NCBI RefSeq assembly: GCF_033568475.1
Contig: NC_133122.1
Span: 8,949,201-9,013,200 of the forward strand
DNA: 64,000 nucleotides
Reading direction: 5' to 3'
Source: Henckelia pumila
Lineage: Eukaryota; Streptophyta; Magnoliopsida; Lamiales; Gesneriaceae
Below, piece after piece: positions 13,273-24,650 of this stretch. A program made the position numbers and the translations under genes. Below the pieces are notes generated by a model, which made no database searches, had not been told where the DNA came from, and was given only the letters and a program-made list of their open reading frames with translations. Positions within the stretch are counted from its first letter, which is position 1. Each line of letters starts with the position of its first letter.

Positions 13273-14635
13273 TGTAAGAGTGGGTGCCCAGTGAGCCAAC
13301 TGTGTGGCTATGGGCTTTGTTGACTCTTTGTATAAACAATCTTTTGTTTAATATTATTTACACTTTTATGGCAATGACTTTATATTACTTCATATTGTTA
13401 TATTGTGATATACTATTGTTGTTTTGATAAAGACCTTGAATATACTATAGTGTATGTAAGATGTGGTAGAACATGGAGATGTCTATCATGAATACATCTT
13501 ATAGTCACTGTATATTCTAAAACCGTTCCTAGTCGATTGAGCCGTCCGATAATAAGGATAAGGATCGCTCGAGTTTGAGACTAGCATTTGCGATGCGGAG
13601 TACCACGTTTCATTGGTAGGGAACATGGAGATGTTCGAAGCATGCAAATGGATATTCATAGGATGAATAGTCGAACTACCCTATCCGGACTTTCCAAGTG
13701 GTTATCACTTATCGAGTGGATAAAGTCCGCGGTTTTGGTTGTACACCATTAGTCCTTACGACTTGAAACATCATGGAGACTCTATATGCTAGTACTGTGC
13801 TTTGACTCGTTTACCGACTCTGAGGGGGTCATCAGGTGTCGAGATTGGGTACAGTTACGACACATATAGGAGTCAATGCATTGTTGTCAAGGATTCACCA
13901 CATACTTGCGAGTGTGGATATCCTATGCGATCTGAGGAGATATTAGTGTGACAAATCTCTGGCCAGAGTACTTGATGTGATTTAAGAAATGGTTTCTTAG
14001 TAGCACATGCGATGTCACTAATTTGATCTTCAAGATGTATTGCATAGTTATCGAATCTTGAGCGACTCTCGATATACCAATGGTTGATGATTCGATCGGG
14101 ATATATGGATGAAGGGACCGTACTGTACGTTAACCAAAATCTACTGGTTCTTGTAGGCACTATCAGTGATACCTAGGGAATCATGGGGCGATGTTGCTAG
14201 GCGCTTTACCATGATTCGTTGGGCAAGTCGGAAAGTGTTGTTCCGAGTCACAAGGAGTTGTGAGCCCACGGCTAGCTGTATCCCTGAACCATTGAGGGTC
14301 ACACAGTGTAATGGAGTTTTAATCCCCGTTGAGATAGTTAAATTTAAAGAGTTAAATTTAATGAAACTAAGGAGTTGGAGCTTCTTAAATAAGAGTAAGG
14401 GAGTAGGATTTCCTAAAATGACATAGGGATGGACATTTTTGGAAACCACTGAATTCGGATTCAGGAAAATTTATTTTGACTTTAAAATGTGCAGAAATGG
14501 TTTCTGTGCACATTGGTGAAATCAGTTCATCAATCGGAGTCACGATGAATTTTATATTAATTTCTGAACGAGCGGGCTTTGCTTGTCGGGCCCCAGCTTA
14601 TGACTAATGGGCCCTAAGGTGTTAGTGGCCTGCAT

Positions 14636-14643
14636 TATAAATA
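14636..14643 (+). promoter_or_regulatory. TATA box of the copia A LTR promoter
   Basis: TATAAATA is kept at the same LTR position in all copies (36565-36572, 33588-33595, 44217-44224). It drives the element transcript, so everything downstream in the LTR is expected in the RNA. Confidence 0.7.
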
Positions 14644-15034
14644 AGTTAATTCAGTACAGAAATTACACACAACAGGTCATAATTTTTGAGACAGAGCAAA
14701 AATCGAACCCTAGTCTCTCTCTCAACAAATCGGCCGAACCCTCCCCCTCTGCCCGAGAAAATTCCGGTCTGTGATTTTGAATCGCAGTAAGGAATAACGA
14801 ATCAAATTCGTGTATTCTCTTCGCAGAAAACTTCTGATAGATTTTCTAGTGCAATCTATCAGAGGGATTAAACCTCTGTTCGTGGACCTGATTGAAGGCG
14901 TTCATCGGTTCCAGGGAGAGACAACAAGAGCAGAATTGTTCTGTTGGTGTCCATTAATCTCGTTGCGAGATTTGAGGTAAAATTTATTTAATTGTTATTT
15001 AAATTTTACACACACACGTAATTCAATCGATGAA

Positions 15035-15106
15035 CGGTTGATACCCATACCATGGAAACGTTCCATGAAAAAATTTTTAAACTTCCGCTGCACCGGGTAT
15101 CAATCG
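15035..15106 (+). other. U5 nested stem-loop just before the primer site
   Basis: An outer stem pairs CGGTTGATACCC (15035-15046) with GGGTATCAATCG (15095-15106), with one G-U pair. Inside it CATGGAA pairs with TTCCATG around an ACG loop (15051-15067). In copia B and solo LTR C the inner arms read TATGGAA and TTCCATA, a paired change. Confidence 0.7.
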
Positions 15107-15140
15107 TAATTGGTCTGGGAACTCGCAAGTTTTCCAACAG

Positions 15141-15153
15141 TGGTATCAGAGCC
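15141..15153 (+). other. primer-binding site of copia A
   Basis: TGGTATCAGAGCC, complementary to the 3' end of initiator Met-tRNA, starts two bases after the LTR end. Identical in copia B at 37064. Confidence 0.9.
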
Positions 15154-15268
15154 AGGTTGCTCAGATCAATCGATTGAATTAATCAATTGTACAAAATTTT
15201 TGAGTCTCGGTTTTTGAAACAAAATAAATATTTTTAATAAAAAAATTTTTTTTTTCCGGGGGCGAAAC

Positions 15269-15587
15269 CCGGGCAGCGATTGGATCGCTGCCCGGAAGGG
15301 GCAGCGATGGTCGCTGCCCCCAGGGGCGGCGCACGGCGCCGCCCAAAGGGGGCGCACGGCGCCGCCCAGGGCGGCGACCGTCGCCGCCCAGGGCAGCGCA
15401 CGGCGCTGCCCAGGGCAGCGCTGTGCGCTGCCCAGCGCAGCGCTGGGCGCTGCGCAGGGCAGCGCTCGGCGCCGCCCAGCGGCGGCGCCAGGCGCCGCCA
15501 GGGCAGCAAGCGTTGCTGCCCTAAGGGGGCAGCCGTGCTGCCCCGGCCCGCGCCCCGGGTGCGGGCCAACCCGGGAGTGTCCCGGGT
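15269..15587 (+). repeat. GC-rich tandem stem-loop array in copia A leader
   Basis: About a dozen consecutive inverted repeats with arms of 8-12 bp, mostly 3-base loops and about 2-base linkers. Unit 1: 15269-15280/15284-15295. Unit 2: 15298-15307/15311-15320. Then 15324-15344, an imperfect unit 15348-15367, 15369-15389, 15391-15411, 15413-15433, 15435-15455, 15457-15477 (one mismatch), 15481-15499, 15501-15521, 15526-15544, and two larger ones at 15545-15567 and 15569-15587. Arms differ between units but stay complementary. It lies in the untranslated leader, about 130 bases after the primer site. Confidence 0.85.
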
Positions 15588-15814
15588 GGCCCGCGGGAAA
15601 AATTAATATTTTATTAAAAATTAATTTTAATATGTTAAAATTTTATTTTTGGACGGTCAAAAATTGTTTTTGATTGGTTCAAGAGATTTCGGATCGAATT
15701 GTTTCGAGTCCGTAAATTTTAAAATTGATTTTGGATAAATTTGAATTTTTGGAAAATTTTAATATTTTATCCGTAAATTGAATTTTGAAATCAATTATTT
15801 TGGTACAATTGATG

Positions 15815-15961
15815 ATAAGATATGATCTTATGATATATTGAGTAAAATATGATTTTATTTGTAAAATTGGATTTTATAGATAAAATATGATTTTATTTGA
15901 TATGGAGATAAAATATGATTTTATATGTGAAATGTGATTTTATATATAAATATGATTTTAT
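15815..15961 (+). repeat. AT-rich tandem stem-loop array in copia A leader
   Basis: Seven units of the form ATAAAAT-ATG-ATTTTAT start at 15815, 15842, 15861, 15880, 15908, 15927 and about 15946. The first reads ATAAGAT-ATG-ATCTTAT, so a G-C pair replaces an A-T pair. Others differ by G-U-type pairs. Copia B has the same array at 37618-37765. Confidence 0.75.
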
Positions 15962-16650
15962 CTTGTTTAAATTTGAATTGCCACAGCATGTTATCCAATA
16001 AATTAATTTTGAATTAAATGTTATTGGATAAGGATGATCGATTGCCATGACCAATTTTGTAGGTGTATGTTAGGAATTTACATTTTGTCTTTATTGTTGT
16101 TGGTTTTATTAATGGGCCTGGTTTATGGCCCGATATGAATGTCATATGTAATAAAAGTGGGCTTGGTTTATAGCCCGTTCCCACCCCCTAAAAATGTATC
16201 CCCTACTTGTCATTGTTATTTATTGTAAATACATTAGATTTAGTGGGAGATCAAGATTTGAAGATGGTGGGCCCAGCAGACAATGAAGACTGAAGAAATG
16301 TAAATTGGAAGCATATGTAATAGGATTGCATTTGCATACTGCATATTACCTAGGATTGGACTAAGACCCGTGAATTGGCAACCACGGGTCAATTAGAAAT
16401 GGAATCGATCATCCTATATAATATGTGATATTATGATTGTATGCATGTTTAGACATAAATTGCGTGAATCCGGCAATGCATGCAATAAATTAAATATGAT
16501 GAGACAAATATTTTTATAAATAAAATCCCTCATTTTAAATATGATTTAAAATTTATATCAAGATAAATAAAGGAAATTTACAATATTGTTTAAATGTTCC
16601 TACCTTCCATCAACGGTCAATGTATGTGATGCTACCCGCGGATACGGTCC

Positions 16651-16937
16651 GGCTCATATTATTGGGGGGGCCCGTCCGTCGGAAAGCTGTACATTGGATC
16701 AGACAAATGTTGTAAGTTGGGTGGAACTCCCATGGGATCGGCTCATATTATTGGGGGATCCACATTGGCGACCGTCTATCACAACTTAATATTGATGGGT
16801 CATCTTGACATGTCACTTTAAACGGCGTCATATTATTGGGCCCTTATTGGACATGAGAGTAAACACATGGGGGTTGCTTTCGGAAGCAATTGGGCTCTAC
16901 CTTTTGAGAATTATGGTTGGCTGATATTATTCGGGAC
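16651..16937 (+). repeat. four dispersed copies of a GGCTCATATTATTGGG motif in the leader
   Basis: Copies begin at 16651, 16740, 16824 (GGCGTCATATTATTGGG) and 16919 (GGCTGATATTATTCGGG), spaced 84-95 bases. Copia B has them at 38454, 38542, 38625 and 38718. They lie in non-coding leader between the AT array and the ORF. No function is known to me. Confidence 0.7.
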
Positions 16938-17125
16938 CATAAGTTTGTCAATTGGACTCCATGTTCTCACTAAGGAAAAAGTTTCCCGTTTTCACTAGAG
17001 GGTGGTGAAATCGTTAAAATAGTGGGAGTGAGATTCATAAAATTAAATTCGCCTATTTTATGTCTTAGTAAATTGTTTAAACAATCATTGATATATGTCT
17101 GTTTTCCTTTTCAGTATTTCATACA

Positions 17126-20100
17126 ATGAATTCGCGAAATCCTTTATTCTCGATCCTCGAAACAAAACAAGCTGACTGGCGCCAACTATACGGAATGGTT
17201 CCGGAAGTTGAAGATTGTCTTAACTTCGGAGAAAATCTCTACGTGTTAGAGAAAGCACCTCCGAAGGAAGCACCAGCTGACATAAGTCCGGAGGAATTGG
17301 CCAAACTTGATGCATGGTGTGACCATGACATCAAGACCAAATGCTATATGCAAGCCTCGATGTCTGATGAACTCCAGAGGCGATTTGAGGACACGGTGAA
17401 TGCTGCTGACATTCACGCGCAACTCAAGGAACTTTTTGGGGCTCATCGAGGGCTGAAAGGTTCTCTACGTTAAGGAGTTGATGACGTGCCGCATGCGTGA
17501 AGGGACTTCGGTCCGTGTGATCATGGGGTACGATGATTTGGCTCATACAGAAGTTAGCGACCCATGATTTGGTGTTGGAGCATGAACTCAATGTGGACTT
17601 GCTGCTTCTATCTATTCCTTCTTCATTTGATGGATTCGTGATAAATTTTAATATGAACAAGATAGAGGGCACCCTTGAAGAGATGGTCAATATGCTCGTT
17701 ACATATGAATCCACACTTAAGAAGGGATAAGCCAGCTTTCTTGGTGGGCTCCTCATCTTCTGCTAAGAAGGGGCCAAGTATGAAGGGCAAGAAACGTTCT
17801 GCCCAACCCAAGAAAGTGGAACCCGAGAAGAAGCAAAAGACAAAGGCTTCAAACAATGGAAAATCCAAGGATGTTTGCCATTACTACTTGCAAGAAGCCG
17901 GGTCATTGGAAGCGCAACTGCAAGTAGTATCTTGAGCAGTTAGGAACTGCAAAGGGTATGTTCTATATCGAAATAAACATGTCACTTAATACAACTTCTT
18001 GGGTATTGGATACCAGATGTGGATCTCACATTTGCAATGATTTGCAGGTGATGACAATAATCGCAGGCTTAGAATGGGTGAGACCCAGCTGAGGCTCGGG
18101 AATGGTATCCAGAGTTGGAAAGCCCCCCCCCCTTTTAACGCGGCCCCCCCCCCCCCCCCCATTTTTGGAGATGTTTTGGGTTACGATTTTGGCCAGACTG
18201 GTATTAAATTATTGTTGAGAGATGTTTTATTTGTGCCAGAGTTAATTAAAAACATTTATTTCCTATTTCTATGCTGTGATAGTAATGGTTATTCTTGTAA
18301 TTTTGTGAATGGGATTTGCACATAATTATACAAGAATGAATGTTTAATTGGAAAATGGACCATTGAAAACGAATCTATACAAGTTTAAAACTAAAAGACG
18401 TCCCAGTGAGAAGTGATATTGACAAACCGGCGCGACAACAAACAAAAGGAAACACGATAAGTCAAAACCCGGCAAACCTTTGGCACGCTACGACTATGGT
18501 CATATTTCCTCAAAGGAGGATGAACAAGTTAGTGGGAGAGGTGCATGTTGATATGTCTGATATTAACTCTCTACCTACTTTGTGTAGCCTGCCTAAAAGG
18601 GAAAATGACTAAATTCTCCTTTTAAGGGAAAGCCTGAACCGTAAGTCAAAATCCTGTTGGCTATTGATCCATACAGATGTTTGTGGTCCCAGTTAGAGTA
18701 GGGACTCAAACATGGCCACACCTACTTCATTACCTTTACTGATGATTATTCAAGGTATGGGTATTAAATTTATATTTAATGAAATGATAAGTCTGAAGCA
18801 TTTGAAAAGTTCAAAGAATTCAAGGCTGAAGTTGAAAACAAGCTAGGTAAAAAGTATTAAAGCACTTCGTATGCGGATCGAGAGTTGGGAGTAAAAAAAA
18901 ACTTAGAGTACCGAGTTTTTGGACTATCACTAAAAGAGAATGGGCATTCACCTCTCAGTGGACGTCCTCCTATGACACCACAGCTTAATGGTGTATCGGT
19001 AGGGTCGTAATCATGAACTTTGTTGGACATGGTTCGATCATATTGATTGAGCCTTCACTGAGCTTCCACCTTCGTATTTAGGGAGCTATGCGCTTGAAAC
19101 GGCGGTATTGAGTTGTTGAACAACGTCCACACTAAAGCAGTGGACAAAACACCAGTACGAGGTTTATGGAATGGCCCAAAGGCCCTAAGTATTCGTACTT
19201 GAGGATTGGGGATGTCCTGGCCTTACGTGAAGCGGACAGTGGGAGATTAAGTTGGATAGGTCCGAATCCTGCTTATGTTATTTTGTAGAAAAAAAAGGTA
19301 TCCGAAGAATTCAATCAGGATATTATTGTCTATTATCCTGCTGAAACAAAGGTGTTTGTTTCAAGGAATGCCACCTTCTTAGAGAAGGAGTTTCTTATTG
19401 GATTAGAAAGGCGAGATGATGGAACTCGAAGAAGTTGCTGAGAAGAACCCGAAATACAAAAATAAGCGATCACCACACCTCGGCAACCATTGCTTGGACA
19501 CGCCTATGCACCTAGAAGAAATCCGAGAGGACTTCGTAGACCTCCAGTTCGATATGGTCCTTCATCTGTGAAGAGGGTTCAAGATGAACCCGACATTGGA
19601 TGTGATCCAAGAAGCTTCAAGGAAGCAATTTCTGATGCGGATTCCGAATTTATTGTCTTGAAGCTATGCAGGTCTGAATGGGATTCCGATGCATACTAAC
19701 CAAGTCTGGTTCTTTAGTGGAGCCTCACCGATGGATATTGTGGCCAATAGGGTGTAACTGGCATCTGACAAAAGAAAGGCTTGGCTACTGATGGTAAGAT
19801 ATTGACTTACAAGGCGCGATGGTGGCGAAAGGTTATACTCAAAGGCAAGGAGTGTTGACTTATGATGCGAAACGCTTTTCAACCAGGTTCGCAATGTTCG
19901 AAGTGCCATAAGAACCATAATTGCCATAGCTGACATGGTATAGCGTAATGAGATATGATGCAGATGGATGTGAAGACTGTTGTTAGTGTGTGTATGTGTG
20001 GGAAGCGTTTCTTAATGGAGACATTAAGAATAAGAAATATATATAGAAGTCAAGCCTAGAGGGCGTACACATCCATGGGGAAGCGATCATAAGGTATGCA

Positions 20101-21249
20101 AGCTTCAGAGATCAATTTATGGTCTAAAACAAGCATCAAGAAGTTGGAACCAGAAATTTGAGGAAACAATTAAAGACTTTGGTTTCATCAAGAACCCGGA
20201 GGAACTTTGCGTGTACAAGAAAATAGTTAAGGATGCGGTGACATTCCTTAGTACTTTATGTTGATGACATCCTACTCATTGGGAATGATGTAGGGATGTT
20301 GCAGTCAACAAAGATATGGTTATCAGGTAGATTTTCGATGAAGGATTTGGGTGAGGCATCCTACATTCTTGTGATTCAGATCTATAGGGATAGATCTAAG
20401 AGACTGATAGGACTCACTCAATCAACCTACATCGATTACCATATTGAAACGGTTTTCAATGGATGGGTCCAAGAGAGGACATCTACCATGTGTCATGGAG
20501 TTTCTCTATCCAAGTCTATGTGTCCCAAGACTGATGCAGAGATAGAGAATATGACACATGTACCATATGCGTCAGCTATAGGTAGTATCATTTATGGGAT
20601 GATATCTACCAGACCGGTGGTAGCATTTGCTCTGAGTGTCTCGAGCAGATATCAGTCTAATCCTGGTCAGATGCATTGGAAAGCCATGAAGGACATTCTT
20701 AAGTACTTGCGAAGGACTAAGAATATGTTCATGGTTTCTTGGAGGACGAGAACTCAAACTGGAAGGCTATACCGACTCTAGCTTCCAAAGTGATGTGGAT
20801 GACTCGAAGTCAACCTCTGGATTTGTGTTCATGCTCAATGGCGGTGCTGTCTCTTGGAAGAGAATTCCAAGCAGGACACCACAGCGGGATTCCACCACTG
20901 AGGCTGAATACATTGCATCATCCGCTGCTGCTAAAGAGGCCGTTTGGATGAGGAATTTCGTCCAAGAGTTGGGCGTCATTCCTGAATTTGTTGGTCCAGT
21001 CCCGGTGTACTGCGACAACACGGGTGCCGTTTGCTCAAGCAAAGGAACCAAGGTCTCATCAAAGATCCAAACACGTACTGAGGAAATACCACATAATCCG
21101 GGAGATTGTGGAAAGAGGAGACATCAGTGTCGAACGAAGTGGCCTCTGCAGACAATATCTGTGATCCACTTACTAAGCCTTTGCCAGGACCTTTGTTTGA
21201 CAAACATCGCGAAGCAATGGGTCTACGTAGTATGACTAGTTGGCTATAG
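17126..21249 (+). pseudogene. copia A gag-pol, multiply frameshifted
   Basis: Starts MNSRNPLFSIL at 17126 as in copia B and ends at the same TAG (21247-21249). In broken frames it shows the gag N-terminus, a shifted CCHC region near 17880, the protease (DTR in place of DTG near 18010), integrase pieces at 18406-19200, RT pieces including a split YVDD near 20255, and RNase H at 20795-21100. Compared with copia B there are dozens of one-base insertions and two C-runs at 18123-18132 and 18144-18160. Damage is densest from 18.0 to 20.1 kb. It cannot encode a polyprotein as written; part of the damage may be sequencing error. Confidence 0.9.
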
Positions 21250-21262
21250 GGCAAGTGGGAGA

Positions 21263-23187
21263 TGTAAGAGTGGGTGCCCAGTGAGCCAACTGTGTGGCTA
21301 TGGGCTTTGTTGACTCTTTGTATAAACAATCTTTTGTTTAATATTCTTTACACTTTTATGGCAATGACTTTATATTACTTCATATTGTTATATTGTGATA
21401 TACTATTGTTGTTTTGATAAAGACCTTGAATATACTATAGTGTATGTAAGATGTAGTAGAACATGGAGATGTCTATCATGAAATACATCTTATAGTCACT
21501 GTATATTCTAAAACCGTTCCTAGTCGATTGAGCCGTCCGATAATAAGGATAAGGATCGATCGAGTTTGAGACTAGCATTTGCGATGCGGAGTACCACGTT
21601 TCATTGGTAGGGAACATGGAGATGTTCGAAGCATGCAAATGGATATTAATAGGATGAATAGTCGAACTACCCTATCCGGACTTTCCAAGTGGTTATCACT
21701 TATCGAGTGGATAAAGTCCGCGGTTTTGGTTGTACACCATTAGTCCTTACGACTTGAAACATCATGGAGACTCTATATGCTAGTACTGTGCTTTGACTCG
21801 TTTACCGACTCTGAGGGGTTCATCAGGTGTCGAGATTGGGTACAGTTACGACACATATAGGAGTCAATGCATTGTTGTCAAGGATTCACCACATACTTGC
21901 GAGTGTGGATATCCTATGCGATCTGAGGAGATATTAGTGTGACAAATCTCTGGCCAGAGTACTTGATGTGATTTAAGAAATGGTTTCTTAGTAGCACATG
22001 CGATGTCACTAATTTGATCTTCAAGATGTATTGCATAGTTATCGGAATCTTGAGCGACTCTCGATATACCCAATGGTTGTTGATTCGATCGGGATAGTAT
22101 GGGGGATGGGTATAATAAAGGGGCGACCGTAACTGATATCGTCTAACCAAAATCTACTGGTTCTTGTAGGCACTATCAGTGATACCTAGGGAACTTCAAT
22201 GGGGCGATGTTGCTAGGAACGCTCTTTAACCATGATTCGTTCTGGGCACGTCGGAAAAAGTGTTATGTTCCGGTAGTCACAAGGAGGTCGAGTTGTGAGC
22301 CCACGGCTAGCTGTATCCCTGAACCATATGAGGGTTCACACAGTGTAATGGAGTTTTAATCCCCGTTGAAGATAGTTTAAAATTTAAAGATGGTAAATTT
22401 AATGAACTAAGGAGTTGGACTTCTTAAATAAGAGTTAAAGACGAAGTAGGATTTTCCTAAAATTGACATTAGCGGATGGACAATTTTGGAAAACCACTGA
22501 ATTCGGATTCAGTAAAATTTATTTTGACTTTAAAATGTGCAGAAATGGTTTCTGTGCACATTGGTGAAATCAGTTAATCAATCGGAGTCACGATGAATTT
22601 TATATTAATTTCTGAACGAGCGGGCTTTGCTTGTCGGGCCCCAGCTTATGACTAATGGGCCCTAAGGTGTTAGTGGCCTGCATTATAAATAAGTTAATTA
22701 AGTACAGAAATTACACACAACAGGTCATAATTGTGCGACAGAGCAAAAATCGAACCCTAGTCTCGCTCTCAACAAATCGGCCGAACCCTCCCCCTCTGCC
22801 TGAGAAAATTCCGGTCTGTGATTTTGAATCGCAGTAAGGAATAACGAATCAAATTCGTGTATTCTCTTCGCAGAAAACTTCTGATAGATTTTCTAGTGCA
22901 ATCTATCAGAGGGATTAAACCTCTGTTCGAGTACCTGATTGAAGGCGATCATCGGTTCCAGGGAGAGACAACAAGAGCAGAATTGTTCTGTTGGTGTCCA
23001 TTAATCTCGTTGCGAGATTTGAGGTAAAATTTATTTAATTGTTATTTAAATTTTACACACACACGTAATTCAATCGATGAACGGTTGATACCCATACCAT
23101 GAAAACGTTCCATGAAAAAATTTTTAAACTTCCGCTGCACCGGGTATCAATCGTAATTGGTCTGGGAACTCGCAAAGTTTTCCAACA
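21263..23187 (+). repeat. 3' LTR of copia A
   Basis: 1925 bp. Nearly identical to the 5' LTR except in 22030-22480, which carries many small insertions, for example around the diverged block 22096-22145. The flanks return to near identity, so the indel cluster is local. Confidence 0.95.
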
Positions 23188-23192
23188 AAGTT

Positions 23193-23390
23193 AATGAACT
23201 AAATGTTGTTATGTTGATTGAAGAAAATACGCTTTATGTTTCAAATTGTTATGATTTGGTTTGTAAACTATTCTGAAATGTTTTAAGTAAGGTTTGATGC
23301 ATGCATACATCTTTCAAAAATTTTCTTTTCCGAACTAGTTTTAACGTCATGTTAGTTTGTAACATCTTCATCGGTTGAGGGTGTAGGACA
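23193..23390 (+). repeat. 5' LTR of gypsy K, second part
   Basis: Continues the LTR interrupted at 13272; ends GTAGGACA at 23390, followed by GTT and the primer site TGGTATCAGAGCAG from 23394. Confidence 0.85.
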
Positions 23391-23606
23391 GTTTGGTATC
23401 AGAGCAGTTCGCTCTGGGTTTTCTTGAAACACTCATGCATACTCGCCACGACTCCAACGCTCCGTCTTCATGTCTGTAAGTTATGTGTCTTATGTGATTA
23501 TGTGTATGATAATGCGATGAGATATATGTATGCATGTTATATGTTAAAGTATATTCACGTTTTGAATCGTGACTGAGCGGTGTGGATAATATTGGACTTT
23601 AGGACT

Positions 23607-24650
23607 ATGACATCACGTAGGGAAACAACACCAACACCATCACCAATTCCGCAAACAACAACCATAGTAATTGCGGGCCAGATAGTGAGAACAATCAAAA
23701 CAACCAGTTTTTGGCGGGATTAACTGCTCTTCTTCAAGAGCAAAGCCGTGCTCAGGGAGCTCAAATCCAACAGTTGCTTCAAGCCCAGACAACTAATGCT
23801 GGAAATAACCATCCTACAGCTAATCAGAACCCTATCTACAAAAGGTTCTTAGAGTTGGGACCACCTGAGTTCAAAGGAGAGACTGATCCTTTGATAGCAG
23901 AACAATGGTTCCAAGCTATGGAGACTGATTTTGAATTCATGCAGATCACGGATGCGGATAGATTGAGATGTGCTACATATATGTTCTGCGATGACGCTCA
24001 TGTTTGGTGGAATGGAGCCAAAGCAAGCGTTGAACCTAACTACCCTTACCTGGAATGGATTCAAGGATGTGTTCTACGGCAAATATTTCACAGTGAGCAC
24101 CCGAACCCGGTTGGCCAGAGATTTTTTGGAAATCCGTCAAGGAAACATGTCGATTGCGGAGTATGTTAAGAAGTTTTAAAGGGGAAGATACTTTGTACAG
24201 ATGATTTCTGGTGATCCTGCTAAAGAGTTGAAACATTTTACAGAAGGATTGAATGCCTTCATCAGAAAGGATGTTAGACTAAGTGGAGCGAAAAATTACA
24301 AAGATGCGGTGGATCAGGCCATGCTATCCAAAAAGGACAGAAACGACATTATCCGAGAGTCACAGGCAAAAAGATCTAGTTATCAGAATCGGGACAAACA
24401 AGGAAATTCTAGCGGAAAGAGACCGTACCAAGCCCCACCCCAACACCGACCATACCAACAGCAGCAGCCTCGACCTCAGGGGCAGAAACAATTGGCTCTA
24501 CCAGCACCAAACCGGCAATTGCACCAACAGCTTGTCAAAAATGTGGAAAACTTCACTCAGGTCAATGCATGGCAGGGACTGGAGTATGTTTCCTTTGCAA
24601 AAAGCCAGGGCACTATCGAAAAGATTGCCCTCAATCCAAAGAACCGGTAA
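23607..24650 (+). pseudogene. gypsy K gag
   Basis: A likely start ATG at 23607 opens a Thr/Pro-rich N-terminus that shifts frame near 23710, where the main frame begins MAGLTALLQEQ. Capsid motifs follow: FKGETDPLIAEQWFQAMET, DADRLRCATYM and DAHVWW. The frame shifts again at about 24050. QGNMSIAEYVKKF is followed by a stop (TAA) in place of an acidic codon. The C-terminal part (DPAKELKHFTEGL, KDVRLSG) is in the 24201 frame and has a basic, Gln/Pro-rich tail. Two zinc-binding motifs lie at about 24530-24640 (CGKLHSGQC and CFLCKKPGHYRKDC). At least two frameshifts and one stop. Confidence 0.85.

Larger units (their letters stand above)
13273..15139 (+). repeat. 5' LTR of copia A
   Basis: 1867 bp, TG...CA. 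U3 runs to a TATA box (TATAAATA, 14636-14643). R and U5 hold a perfect 11-bp inverted repeat at 14833-14843/14853-14863, a splice-donor-like AG|GTAAAA at 14975-14977 and a nested stem-loop at 15035-15106. Minus-strand open frames such as 13873-14160 recur in every copy of this LTR and have no protein signature. Confidence 0.95.
13273..23187 (+). mobile_element. Ty1/copia element A, full length but coding-defective
   Basis: Both ends are exact: AAGTT at 13268-13272 repeats at 23188-23192, the LTRs begin TGTAAGAGTGGG and end CCAACA. LTRs are 13273-15139 and 21263-23187, primer site at 15141, polypurine GCAAGTGGGAGA just before 21263. Length 9915 bp. The layout equals copia B at 35204-44716, which serves as the reference for its broken ORF. 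It sits in the 5' LTR of gypsy K, so it is younger than that element. Confidence 0.95.

Noticed and set aside
13873..14160. Recurrent minus-strand ORF of about 95 residues in copia LTRs (also 21864, 32877, 35804, 43438)
   Set aside because: It recurs because the LTR recurs; it is antisense U3 sequence with no domain signature and is broken in some copies.
15269..15544. Regular repeats resembling a CRISPR array
   Set aside because: The units are themselves inverted repeats with 2-base linkers, no unique spacers, no cas genes, and a plant retroelement context.
15280..15606. Open frames on both strands across the GC-rich block (also 37204-37428), Arg/Ala/Pro-rich products
   Set aside because: They are by-products of the stem-loop repeats in high-GC DNA, lie in the copia leader and are not kept in length between A and B.
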